Below, piece by piece: positions 44,179-52,630 of a stretch of 64,000 nucleotides of DNA. Each line of letters starts with the position of its first letter. The stretch's first letter is position 1. The position numbers were made by a program, and so were the translations under genes. The notes under the pieces were generated by a model that was not told the DNA's origin, made no database searches, and saw nothing but the letters and a program-made list of their open reading frames with translations. Source of the stretch: Streptomyces sp. 130 (GTDB lineage Bacteria > Actinomycetota > Actinomycetes > Streptomycetales > Streptomycetaceae); the NCBI RefSeq assembly GCF_007096885.1, contig NZ_VJNO01000024.1:37848-101847 (forward strand), given 5' to 3'.

Positions 44179-44475
44179 CAATCTCACCTCCCACTTCGTC
44201 CGGCGCCGACCCAGTTGTCTACGCTCCCGCAACGGTAACACGGGCCGGATTGCACACGCCCCGATCCAGCGGGAACGGCCAAGATCGTCAAGGCCGGGGA
44301 GGCGCGCACGGGTGCCGTTCGGGTGGTTCTCCCCTCGGGCAGCAGCGCGGCGGTCTCGCACGGGGCGGTCGCCACCCCGAGCCCGACGGGTGCGACCCCA
44401 TACCTCCACGGAGTGGGGGAGGGGGGGACAGAGGGCGGATGCCCCTGCCGGTCCACGCGCCCCCTCCTCCCTCTC

Positions 44476-45043
44476 ATGGCCGCCAGAGGGCGCGCCGAAC
44501 TGCCCGACGCACACGTGCGGTTCGCGATGAAGGCGTGCCCGGTGGACGAAGTGCTCGGCCATCTCGCCCGGCTCGGGTCCGGCTTCGACGCGGCCGGTCC
44601 ACAGGAGATCGCGCAGGCGCTGCGTACCGGAGCGGAGCCCGGGCTGATCCACTACGGCAAGCAACACCGTCAAGTCCGAACGCAACATCGCCGAGGCGTA
44701 CCGGCTGGGCGTTCCCGGAGCCGCCCGGGCCGCCGGCCTCGTGCCGTCCGGGCTGTCGGTGCACGTCGGCTCCCAGCAGGTGACGGCGGAGGCGTGGGAC
44801 GAAGCGATCGGGACGCTGGCCGCCCCCCTCGGCGCGCTCGACCGGAGGGGGATCGTGCCGGACCGGATCAACCTCGGCGGGGGGCTGCCGGCGCTCGGCG
44901 TGCTCGACCGGTACGGACGGCCGCTGAAACCGCCGACGCACAGGATCTTCCAGGTGATCCGCGCCGGCATGGAACGGCTGAGCACCGTCAACGCGGGGCC
45001 CCTGCGCTTCCTGCTGGAACCCGGCCGGCACCTGGTCGCGTGA
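44476..45043 (+). pseudogene. Decayed type III PLP decarboxylase (ornithine/diaminopimelate type)
   Basis: Frame 1 reads LPDAHVRFAMKACPVDEVL, GSGFDAAGPQEIAQALRTG and GLIHYG, matching the PLP-lysine part of alanine-racemase-fold decarboxylases. At about 44655-44662 four extra bases shift the frame: the homologous text continues in frame 2 as NTVKSERNIAEAYRLGVP. Some 50 residues expected next are missing. The sequence resumes with SGLSVHVGSQQVTAEAWDEA, VPDRINLGGGLPALG and LRFLLEPGRHLVA, then stops, with the C-terminal barrel and catalytic Cys region absent. No good start exists. It is a relic, not a functional gene. Confidence 0.85.
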
Positions 45044-45138
45044 TGATCATGCGTCCATGCCGGCGTCCGCGGCGCGGGGTGCGCCACGGTACGGCGGTGG
45101 GTTCACTCGTCCGTGAGCGCCCCGCCCGGCAGGCTGAC

Positions 45139-46206
45139 TCAGGCGTGACGCAGGCAGAGGCTCCCCCACTGGAAGCCCGCGCCGATGCCGGAGAGCATGT
45201 AGACGTCCCCCGGGAGCAGGGCCCCCTCGGCCACCGTGGTGTGCAGCGCGGTGAACACCCCCGCCGACCCGGTGTTGCCCAGCCGGTCGATGGTGACGGC
45301 GGCGCGCTCACGAGGCACGTCGAGGGCGCTCAAGGTCTCGTTGAGGATGTTCAGGTTGGCCTGGTGCAGGAAGAAGTGCCGCACCCGGTCGAGGGGCACA
45401 CCGGCCCGGTCCGCGGCGCTGCGGATGCTCTCGGGCAGCCGTGTCGTCGCGGTGTTCCACACGGCACGCCCGTCCATGCGCAGGTAGTGCTCCTTGGCGG
45501 TGACGGTGGCGCTGCTCGCGGGCCGCCGGGAGCCCCCGGCGGGGATCTGGACGTCGTACGAGAGCTGGGAGCCCAGATCGTAGGAGAGCAGACCGGCTCC
45601 GGGCGTCCGGCTGCGGGTGAGGACGACGGCCGCCGCGGCGTCCCCGAAGAAGACGCGCGTGGTGCGGTCGGCGGGGTCGGTGATCCTGGACGCGCAGTCG
45701 GCCGCGAGGACCAGGATGGTGCCGATGGAGGGATTCTGAAGGAGGTGGGCGGCGATCAGCACGGCCTGGATGCCAGAGGCGCAGGCGGCCTGGGTGACGT
45801 CCAGCGACAGGGCCCGGTGGGCGCCGAGGGCGTCCTTGACGATCAGCGCGGTCGAGAGGAGCGGCTGGTCGCCCGTGTAGCTGGCCACGACGACCGCGTC
45901 CAGCCCGGCCGGTTCGACCCCGGCCGCCTCCAACGCCGGACGCGCGGCGGCGACACACATGTCGGAGGTCGCCAAGTCCGGGTCCAGGCAGCGGCGTTCA
46001 CGGATGCCGGTCCGGCTCGTGATCCACGCGTCGCTCGTGTCCAGGGTGCGTGTCAGCTCCTGGTTGGTGACGACCGTCGGCGGCAGATGCAGCCCGGTCC
46101 CGGCGACGGCGAACGGCACGGACAGGCCGGCACCCGTCTGGTGCGACCGGCTCTGGCGGGGCAGGGGCTGGTGGGGAAGGGCCTGGCCGGGCGCGAGAAC
46201 TCCCAT
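45139..46206 (-). CDS. Stand-alone ketoacyl-ACP synthase III (FabH-like)
   Basis: The 355-residue protein has the KAS III triad: Cys142 in TQAACASGIQ, His281 in FLHQANLNIL and Asn311 in RLGNTGSAGVF. It also has TSDAWITSRTGIRERR at the substrate entrance. Unlike a primary FabH it is not beside fabD, acpP or fabF. About 28 N-terminal residues precede the usual start, but a good ribosome site (GAAAGG) is eight bases before this ATG. In secondary metabolism such enzymes make or transfer starter acyl groups; its place beside a peptide transporter and an NRPS suggests this. The product is unknown. Confidence 0.86.
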   Translation of the reverse strand: MGVLAPGQALPHQPLPRQSRSHQTGAGLSVPFAVAGTGLHLPPTVVTNQELTRTLDTSDAWITSRTGIRERRCLDPDLATSDMCVAAARPALEAAGVEPAGLDAVVVASYTGDQPLLSTALIVKDALGAHRALSLDVTQAACASGIQAVLIAAHLLQNPSIGTILVLAADCASRITDPADRTTRVFFGDAAAAVVLTRSRTPGAGLLSYDLGSQLSYDVQIPAGGSRRPASSATVTAKEHYLRMDGRAVWNTATTRLPESIRSAADRAGVPLDRVRHFFLHQANLNILNETLSALDVPRERAAVTIDRLGNTGSAGVFTALHTTVAEGALLPGDVYMLSGIGAGFQWGSLCLRHA

Positions 46207-46215
46207 ATTCCGTAC

Positions 46216-46225
46216 CTTTCGAAAG
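46216..46225. promoter_or_regulatory. CTTTCGAAAG palindrome at the KAS III ribosome site
   Basis: A perfect 10-bp palindrome ten bases before the KAS III start; it overlaps the Shine-Dalgarno. Its AT-rich core TTTCGAAA recurs at 51778-51785. Confidence 0.35.
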
Positions 46226-46372
46226 CGATTCGAGAAAATAGAGGCCCCGTCGCATTCCGAAGCCGCCGCATCGTCTCACGGAGAACCCGTGGGAAAGACG
46301 CGGGGTAATCCGTGAGCGTGAGGAATTACGGGCCGGCTTGACAGCGGAATGGCGGAAATGCATTCCCGGTGG

Positions 46373-47164
46373 TCACGACGCCGTTTCCCCGGGCAGCGGG
46401 CCGCGCAGGGACGGTACGGAGCCGAGCAGCGTCCGGGTGTACGCGTGGGCCGGTGACCGCAAGAGCGTGGCGGTGGGGGCGGTCTCCACGATCCGGCCGT
46501 GCCGCATGACCGCCACCTCGTCGGACACATGGCAGACCGCCGGCAGATTGTGGCCGATGAACAGCATGGACAGACCGAGCTCCCGCTGAAGCCGGCGGAC
46601 CGTGTTCAGGACGGACGCCTGCACCGAGACGTCCAGCGCCGAGGTGATCTCGTCGGCGATCAGCAGCCCCGGCTCGACGGCCAGCGCACGGGCCAGGGCG
46701 ACCCGCTGACGCTGCCCCCCGGACAGCTGCCGGGGCAGGCGGTCGGCGAGCCGGGCGTCCAGACCGACCAGCTCCATCAGTTCGGCGACGCGCTCAGCGC
46801 GCCCCGCCCGGTCGAGCCGGCGGAACACCGTGGCTGCCTCGGCCAGCGTCTGACGGGCGGTCATCCGCGGATCGAGCGCGGTGTCCGGGTCCTGGAGGAC
46901 CACCTGCACCCGGCGGGCCAGTCGGCGCCGGTCCCGGACGGTACGGGTGCGGACCTCCTCCCCGCCGACCAGAATCCGGCCGGCCCGCACCGGTACCAGC
47001 CCGACGATCGCGCCCGCCAGCGTGGACTTCCCGGAGCCCGACTCCCCGACGAGACCCAGCGTCGTACCCGGCGCGATCTCCAGCGAAACGCCGTCCACCG
47101 CGGCGAAGGGGCCACGGGGGCCGGTGCGCCGGACGGTGAGGCCGTCCACCCGGAGCGCCGTCAT
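46373..47164 (-). CDS. Oligopeptide-type ABC transporter ATP-binding protein (DppF/OppF-like)
   Basis: The 263-residue ATPase has Walker A GESGSGKST, Q-loop LQDPDTALDPRM, signature LSGGQRQR and Walker B LLIADEITSALD. The Q-loop and DPRMT segment identify the Dpp/Opp family. It is the last gene of a four-gene operon; its ATG at 47164 overlaps the stop of the permease-ATPase fusion. With the ATPase half of that fusion it gives the two different nucleotide-binding domains of such transporters. Confidence 0.9.
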   Translation of the reverse strand: MTALRVDGLTVRRTGPRGPFAAVDGVSLEIAPGTTLGLVGESGSGKSTLAGAIVGLVPVRAGRILVGGEEVRTRTVRDRRRLARRVQVVLQDPDTALDPRMTARQTLAEAATVFRRLDRAGRAERVAELMELVGLDARLADRLPRQLSGGQRQRVALARALAVEPGLLIADEITSALDVSVQASVLNTVRRLQRELGLSMLFIGHNLPAVCHVSDEVAVMRHGRIVETAPTATLLRSPAHAYTRTLLGSVPSLRGPLPGETAS

Positions 47165-49032
47165 GACGCGGTCACCGACTCCGGCGCGGCCGGCACCGGC
47201 AGCGGGTACCAGCAGGCCACCCGGTGACCGGAGCCCAGGTCGTCCAGCGGCGGGGCCTGCTCGGCGCACCGGTCCCGGCGGCGCGGGCAGCGGGCCTCGA
47301 ACGCGCAGCCGGGGGAGGGCGCGAGCGGGTCGGGCGGGGTGCCCTCGACCGTCGGCAGCGGACGGCCCCGGTCGGCGGTCAGGTCCGGGACCGACGCGAC
47401 GAGCGCCCGGGTGTAGGGGTGCCGGGCGTGGGCGGCGAGCCGGCCGACGGGCAGGGACTCGACGACGGTGCCCGCGTACATGACCAGCACCCGTTCGCAG
47501 AACTCGGCGACCAGCGCGACGTCGTGGCTGATGAACAGGATCGCGGCGGAGGTGTCCCGCCGGATGTCCACGAGCAGCCGGGTGATCTGCCGCTGCACGG
47601 TCACATCGAGCGCGGTCGTCGGCTCGTCCGCGATGATCAGCCCCGGCCGCACCATCAGCCCGGCGGCGATCATCACCCGCTGCCGCTGGCCGCCGGAGAG
47701 CTCGTACGGGCGCGAGCGCAGCAGTGCCGGGGGGAGGCCGACGCGACGCAGCGCCTCGGCGGCCTGCGCGTCGGCCTCGGCGCGGCTCGCCCCGCGGTGG
47801 GTCCGCACCGCCTCGGTGAGCTGGGTGCCGATCCGCAGGGCCGGATTGAGCGCCGACGCCGGGTTCTGGAAGATCACCGACAGGCCCGTCGCGAGATGCC
47901 GGTCCCGCTGCTTGCGGGTCAGCGCGCCGAGATCGGTCCCGAGCAGGCGCAGCGTGCGCCGCGAGACCCGGGCTCCGTACGGGAGCAGGTCGGCGACGGC
48001 GAGCGCGGTCAGCGACTTGCCCGACCCCGATTCACCGACCAGCCCGACGATCTCGCCCCGCCCCAGCGACAGGCTCACCCCGCGCACCGGGCGGACCGGT
48101 CCCTCGGGGGTCGGGAGTTCGACGGTGAGGCCGTCCACCTGGAGGACCTGACCGTCCTCGGCGGGGCCGCCCGGGGCGGAGCGCTGCGCCGGGACGCGCG
48201 CCACCGGGCCGCGCCGGGCGGCGCCCCGGGCCAGGACCTCGCCCAGCAGCTGGAACGTCAGCGCCGCGTACACGAGCGCCAGGCCCGGGGCGAGCGCGGG
48301 CAGCGGCTCGGCGTAGATCCGGTCGAGCCCCTGGCTCAGCAACTGCCCCCAGTCGTAACCCGGAGGCTGGACGCCCAGACCGAGGAAGCTGAGTCCGGAG
48401 AGCGCGACCAGGGCGGTGCCCGCCGCCGTGGTGACGCTCAGGAGCAGCGGCTCGGCGATGTACGGCAGGACATGGCGGCACAGCAGCCGGAGCCGGCCCA
48501 GGCCGAGGACCCGGGCGGCGGCCAGGTGGTCGGTGCCCGCCACGCCCGCCGCGAGGGTCTGGGCCAGCCGCGCGAACCCGGGCACCCCCGCGGCGGCGAG
48601 AGCCAGCACCGCCCCGCCCGTACCCGCGCCGAACACCACCGCGAGGAACATCGCGACCAGCAGCGCCGGGAACGCGAGCAGGAGGTTGATCAGCCCGGCG
48701 GCCAGCCGGCCGGCGCGCCGGCCGACCACTGCGGTGCAGGCCCCCAGGAGCACACCCGCGGCCGCACCCAGCAGCACCGAAGCCAGCGCGAGCAGCAGCG
48801 AGGGCCGGGCCGCCGCCAGAATCCGGGCCAGCAGGTCCCGGCCGAGGCCGTCCGTGCCGACCGGGTGCGCCGCCGAAGGCCCCTGGAGCACGGCCGAGGG
48901 GTCCGGTCGGTCGGCCGCCGCCCCCCAGAACAGCGGGCCGGCCACGGCGAGCACGACGAGGGACGCCAGCATGAACCCGGTGACCCAGGCCATGGGGGAG
49001 CGCCGGAGACCGGCGGGAAGGCTCATGATCAC
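47161..49032 (-). CDS. Fused DppC-like permease and DppD-like ATPase
   Basis: The 623-residue protein joins two usually separate subunits. Residues about 1-275 are a permease with six hydrophobic helices, the N-terminal HPVGTDGLGRDLLARIL of DppC proteins and the EAA-like loop (ARVLGLGRLRLLCRHVLP). Residues about 295-600 are an ATPase: Walker A GESGSGKSL, FQNPASALNPALR, LSGGQRQR, IIADEPTTALD, and the C-terminal cysteine-rich CAFEARCPRRRDRC typical of DppD. The linker is Ala/Arg/Pro-rich. The GTG at 49032 overlaps the stop of the upstream permease (GTGA); an ATG two codons in is possible. Confidence 0.9.
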   Translation of the reverse strand: MIMSLPAGLRRSPMAWVTGFMLASLVVLAVAGPLFWGAAADRPDPSAVLQGPSAAHPVGTDGLGRDLLARILAAARPSLLLALASVLLGAAAGVLLGACTAVVGRRAGRLAAGLINLLLAFPALLVAMFLAVVFGAGTGGAVLALAAAGVPGFARLAQTLAAGVAGTDHLAAARVLGLGRLRLLCRHVLPYIAEPLLLSVTTAAGTALVALSGLSFLGLGVQPPGYDWGQLLSQGLDRIYAEPLPALAPGLALVYAALTFQLLGEVLARGAARRGPVARVPAQRSAPGGPAEDGQVLQVDGLTVELPTPEGPVRPVRGVSLSLGRGEIVGLVGESGSGKSLTALAVADLLPYGARVSRRTLRLLGTDLGALTRKQRDRHLATGLSVIFQNPASALNPALRIGTQLTEAVRTHRGASRAEADAQAAEALRRVGLPPALLRSRPYELSGGQRQRVMIAAGLMVRPGLIIADEPTTALDVTVQRQITRLLVDIRRDTSAAILFISHDVALVAEFCERVLVMYAGTVVESLPVGRLAAHARHPYTRALVASVPDLTADRGRPLPTVEGTPPDPLAPSPGCAFEARCPRRRDRCAEQAPPLDDLGSGHRVACWYPLPVPAAPESVTAS

Positions 49033-49997
49033 ATCTCCCGGATCGCCGAGCGGGGGTCGAGCAGGGCGAGCAGCACATCGACCAGGAGACCGGCGAGCAG
49101 CACGGTGGTGCCGAGCACCAGCACCATGGCCTGGACCACCGGATAGTCCTGCGCGACCACGGACTGGGCCATCGCGGACCCGATGCCGGGCCAGGCGAAC
49201 ACCTTCTCGACCAGGACCGTGCCCGCGATCAGTGCGGGCAGCAGGCTCCCGGCGACGGTGAGCGCCGCGGACGCCATGTTCGGTGCGGTGTGCCGCAGAT
49301 GGCGGCGTGCGGCGGACAGCCGTTTGCTCCGGGCGGTCCGCAGATAGTCCTCGTTCAGCACCTTCAGCGCCTCCACCCTGACGATGCGCAGGAGTACGGC
49401 GGTGGGGGTGAGGGACAGCGCGAGGACGGGGAGCACCAGGGAGGCCGCGCCCGCCGCGCCGGCCACCGGGAACAGCTGGAGCCCGACGGCGAGCAGGGCG
49501 GTGAGCCCGGCGGCCAGCACGAAGTCGGGCACTCCGGTCAGGCCCGCGGTGACCGTGGTGAACGCCAGCTCGGTGCGCGGCCGGCGGCCGTCGCGGGTCC
49601 GGACGGCGGCGAGCAGTCCGCCCGGCAGGGCGACGGCGAGCGTGAGCAGGAAGGCGAGCCCGGCGATCTCCAGGGTGGCCGGCAGCCGGGTGCGGACCAG
49701 CTCCGCGACCGGCGCCCCGGTGACCAGCGAGGTCCCGAGGTCGCCGTGCAGCAGGCCGCCGAGGTACTGCCGGAACTGGGCCGGGAACGGCATGTCGAGC
49801 CCGAGTGCGTGCCGCCGGGCGGCGACCAGGTCGGGGGCGGCGTCCACACCGAGCGCGGCCCGCACCGGGTCGCCCGGGATGAGGCGGATCATCGCGAAGG
49901 ACGCGGTGACGACGAGGCCGAGTGAGACGAGGAGCCGGAGGCCGCGGCGGCCCAGGAACACCGTCCAGGGGTGCCGCAGCAGTGGGGGAACGGTCAT
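49029..49997 (-). CDS. Oligopeptide-type ABC transporter permease (DppB-like)
   Basis: The 322-residue membrane protein has the DppB N-terminal signature FAMIRLIPGDPVRAALG, about six helices, and the EAA-like loop (DYLRTARSKRLSAARRHLRHTAPN). It starts 14 bases after the binding-protein stop and ends overlapping the fusion gene, forming one operon. Confidence 0.92.
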   Translation of the reverse strand: MTVPPLLRHPWTVFLGRRGLRLLVSLGLVVTASFAMIRLIPGDPVRAALGVDAAPDLVAARRHALGLDMPFPAQFRQYLGGLLHGDLGTSLVTGAPVAELVRTRLPATLEIAGLAFLLTLAVALPGGLLAAVRTRDGRRPRTELAFTTVTAGLTGVPDFVLAAGLTALLAVGLQLFPVAGAAGAASLVLPVLALSLTPTAVLLRIVRVEALKVLNEDYLRTARSKRLSAARRHLRHTAPNMASAALTVAGSLLPALIAGTVLVEKVFAWPGIGSAMAQSVVAQDYPVVQAMVLVLGTTVLLAGLLVDVLLALLDPRSAIREM

Positions 49998-50010
49998 GGT
50001 GGGCCCTGGA

Positions 50011-51594
50011 TCACTGGTGGAGGCGGATGCTGGTGGGGACGAGCCGGCCGCCGAACGTGGTGGTGAACGTGGTGCGGTGGCCGTAGACGCCGCTGCGGCC
50101 CTCGGCGATCGGCAGCGCGTCGGCCGAGCGGAAGAGTGCGGCGGCGGCCCTGTTCCACGTGGCGCACCCCGTGGTGTCCGGCTCCCGGAGCGCCCGGGCG
50201 ACCAGGGCGTCGTACTCCGGATTGGCCACCCCGGCGAAGTTCAGGCCCCCGGCGGTGACGGGGCCCGAGAAGAAGGGGATGAAGCCCGCGGGCAGCGCGA
50301 AGCCCGGGGTGCTGCCGATCACCACGTCGAAGTCGGCCGTCGTGTACATCGCGTTCACCAGGGCCGGCAGGCTCTCCGTGACCAGCTCGACCTTCGCGCC
50401 GAGCGCCGTCCACCGCCGCGCCATGAGCTCGGCGACCGATGCCAGGGTCGGGCCGAGATCGGGGCTGGTGATCAGGCGGAGCCGGAGCACCCGGCCGTCT
50501 TTGGCCAGCCGGCCGCCGGCCGAGCGGGTCCAGCCGGCGTCCCGCAGGGCCTCGACGGCGTCCCGCTCGGGCAGGTTGGCGTCGGCGAGGTCGGCATGGC
50601 AGACGGCCCCCTCGGCGCCGAAGTCCGAGGCGGGGCTGCCGGTGCCGCCCACGGCGACGTTGGCGAGCCCCCGGCGGTCGAGTGCGGAGACCAGGGCCCG
50701 GCGCAGGGCCCGGTCGGCGAGGACCCGGCCGGGGCGCTGGTTGAAGAAGGTCAGCCCGATGACGGTCGCGACCTCGGAGACGGCCAGGCCGTGGCCGCCG
50801 AGCCGGGCGCGGTCGGGCCCGCTCACCCGCGCGATGTCCACGCCCCCGGTCAGCAGGAGGTTCGCCGCCGTGGACGTCTGGGGCACCACCGAGAGCTCGA
50901 TGCGTGCGGGGAGCCCGCGCGCGGCGGTCGTCGCACCGGCGGGCCCCCAGGTGTAGCCGTCGCGGACGGTGAACTCGTACGGACCGCCGGGGGAGTAGCG
51001 GGTCAGCACGTAGGGGCCGGTGCCCTGAGTGGCGCGGGCGAGCGAGCCGGGCCGGTCCAGGCCGGCCGGGCAGACGATCGGCAGCAGGCCGATGGTGCGG
51101 ATCAGGAAGGGGAACGGGGCGCCGGCGGACACCGACACCGTGCGCGAACGGTCGTCGGCGCGCACCGTGAACGGGACGTTCGGCAGGACCGTACGGGCTC
51201 CGGCGAGCTGGTGGCGCGGGTCGGCCGCGTAGGTCAGCGACCGGGCCACCGCGGAGGCGGTGAGGGCGGTGCCGTCGGAGCAGGTGACGCCCGCGCGGAG
51301 GGTGAACACGGCGCGGGTGGCCGTCGCCCGCCAGGAGGAGGCCAGGCCGGTGACCAGGCCGCCGTCGGGGGCGGGGTTCACCAGGGAGTCGTACGCGTAA
51401 TGGGCCTGGGAGGCGCCGAAGGTGGAGTACGGGTTGAAGCTCGGCGTCTCGCTGGCCTCGGCGATCCGGACGGTGCCGCGGTCCACCAGGGGGGTGGTCG
51501 TCGAGGAGCGGGCGACGCCGGCGCAGCCGCTCAGCGCGAGGGCCGAGGCGGTGAGCGCGGCCGTCAGGACGGCCGGCGGAGTGCGTCGGGGCAT
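50011..51594 (-). CDS. Peptide/nickel-type ABC transporter substrate-binding lipoprotein
   Basis: The 527-residue family 5 binding protein starts MPRRTPPAVL and has the lipobox LSGC at about residue 23, then GTVRIAEASETPSFNPY and the family block GLASSWRATATRAVFTLRAGVTCSDGTAL (with the WxxT..FTLR pattern). It also has GTGPYVLTRYSPGGPYEF. The ATG at 51594 puts the signal peptide at the N-terminus. First gene of the transporter operon. The ligand is unknown: peptides, siderophores and nickel chelates are all possible in this family. Confidence 0.88.
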   Translation of the reverse strand: MPRRTPPAVLTAALTASALALSGCAGVARSSTTTPLVDRGTVRIAEASETPSFNPYSTFGASQAHYAYDSLVNPAPDGGLVTGLASSWRATATRAVFTLRAGVTCSDGTALTASAVARSLTYAADPRHQLAGARTVLPNVPFTVRADDRSRTVSVSAGAPFPFLIRTIGLLPIVCPAGLDRPGSLARATQGTGPYVLTRYSPGGPYEFTVRDGYTWGPAGATTAARGLPARIELSVVPQTSTAANLLLTGGVDIARVSGPDRARLGGHGLAVSEVATVIGLTFFNQRPGRVLADRALRRALVSALDRRGLANVAVGGTGSPASDFGAEGAVCHADLADANLPERDAVEALRDAGWTRSAGGRLAKDGRVLRLRLITSPDLGPTLASVAELMARRWTALGAKVELVTESLPALVNAMYTTADFDVVIGSTPGFALPAGFIPFFSGPVTAGGLNFAGVANPEYDALVARALREPDTTGCATWNRAAAALFRSADALPIAEGRSGVYGHRTTFTTTFGGRLVPTSIRLHQ

Positions 51595-52103
51595 GGCGCC
51601 ATGGTGCCACCGGGGAGCGGTCGTGATGATGCAACTGCCTTGCGTTGAAAGCCTGTTCGAGTGTCGTGATCGCGCCACCACCGGGCCGGGGCGCGGTCGG
51701 AACCGACCGGGGCGGCCGAACCTGATTCACCCGTACGAGTGGGGGCAGGGGTGCCGGGGCATGTGCCAGGCGGCACGTTTCGAAACGATAATCAGATAAT
51801 CGCTCCTGAGGGGTATCGGGGCGCATCTATTTCCGGACACGAGAAATGGCCACAGACACTCACACGAGTGAACCCCGGGCAATCCATTTGGCCCAAGCGG
51901 GTGTCGTTCGACTACCGTGATCAAGGGATCGGGCGGCGTGTTCCGGTCGTCCGGGAATTCGACTTCCGTTGCCGTGCCGGATTTTCGGGTCCGTACCGGA
52001 ATTCGAAACGGATTTTCCTGTTTTCGCCCGGCGGTGCGCCGCTCCTATTTCTCGTCGTGCCCGGGTTCCCTGTCATACGTATGCGTGGAGAGGTTGGAGC
52101 GTC
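51595..52103. other. 509-base divergent intergenic region with palindromes
   Basis: No gene supported. It separates the peptide-transporter operon from the DUF5132-like / ABC / NRPS genes. It holds the palindromes CGTTTCGAAACG (51776-51787) and CATACGTATG (52074-52083), and the repeated phrase GGAATTCGA near 51954 and 52009. It is more AT-rich than its surroundings, so it likely contains the promoters of both directions. Confidence 0.5.
51776..51787. promoter_or_regulatory. CGTTTCGAAACG palindrome
   Basis: Perfect 12-bp palindrome in the divergent region, 182 bases before the binding-protein gene. It shares the core TTTCGAAA with the palindrome at the KAS III gene. Confidence 0.4.
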
Positions 52104-52430
52104 ATGCCGCCTGTAGTACCGCCGTTTCTCGTCGGGCTCATCGTCGCGCCGCTGGCCAAGCGTCTGCTGAGGCCACTGGTGGGTGGAGTCGTCAAAGCGT
52201 CCGTCGGCATCGCGATGGAGGTGAAGAAGGCCGCCCACGAGGCCGGGGAGAACATCCACGACCTCGCGGCCGAGGTCGCCGCCGACGTGGTGGCCGCCCA
52301 GATCGCCGCCGGCGACACCGAGGGCCACTCCGTGCCCGGTCAGCACTCGACCGGCGCCGGCGCCAAGGGGGACCGGAGGGCTCCCAAGATCCGCGCGACC
52401 GCCGAGAGCGCCGCCGCCAAGACGCACTGA
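52104..52430 (+). CDS. Small DUF5132-like membrane-associated protein
   Basis: The 108-residue protein opens with a hydrophobic segment (PPFLVGLIVAPLAKRLLRPLVGGVV) and a basic patch, then an amphipathic acidic helix (MEVKKAAHEAGENIHDLAAEVAADVVAAQ) and a disordered tail. I recognise this as the DUF5132 type, which in Actinobacteria often sits beside genes for HMA-like domains or transport ATPases. GGAG is five bases before the ATG at 52104. The next gene codes for an ABC protein with such an N-terminal domain, 200 bases on. Function unknown. Confidence 0.7.
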   Translation: MPPVVPPFLVGLIVAPLAKRLLRPLVGGVVKASVGIAMEVKKAAHEAGENIHDLAAEVAADVVAAQIAAGDTEGHSVPGQHSTGAGAKGDRRAPKIRATAESAAAKTH

Positions 52431-52630
52431 CGGCCTGTGCCACCCGCGGCCGCCACCGGGCGCCCCCGCCGACCGATCGCGGCGGAACGTGCCAGGGTGG
52501 CGGCCGTTCTCGGGCCGGCCCCTCCCGTGCCACCGACGGCCCGCCCCGTATCTCCTTTCCCGCTCTGTCGCCCTGATCCGTCGACTCCGCGACGGCCCCG
52601 CGCGACCTCCGCAAACAGGTGAACGTACAC

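Noticed and set aside
44323..45043. Functional diaminopimelate or ornithine decarboxylase
   Set aside because: The homology is split over two frames with a central deletion and missing C-terminal active-site residues, so it is listed as a pseudogene.
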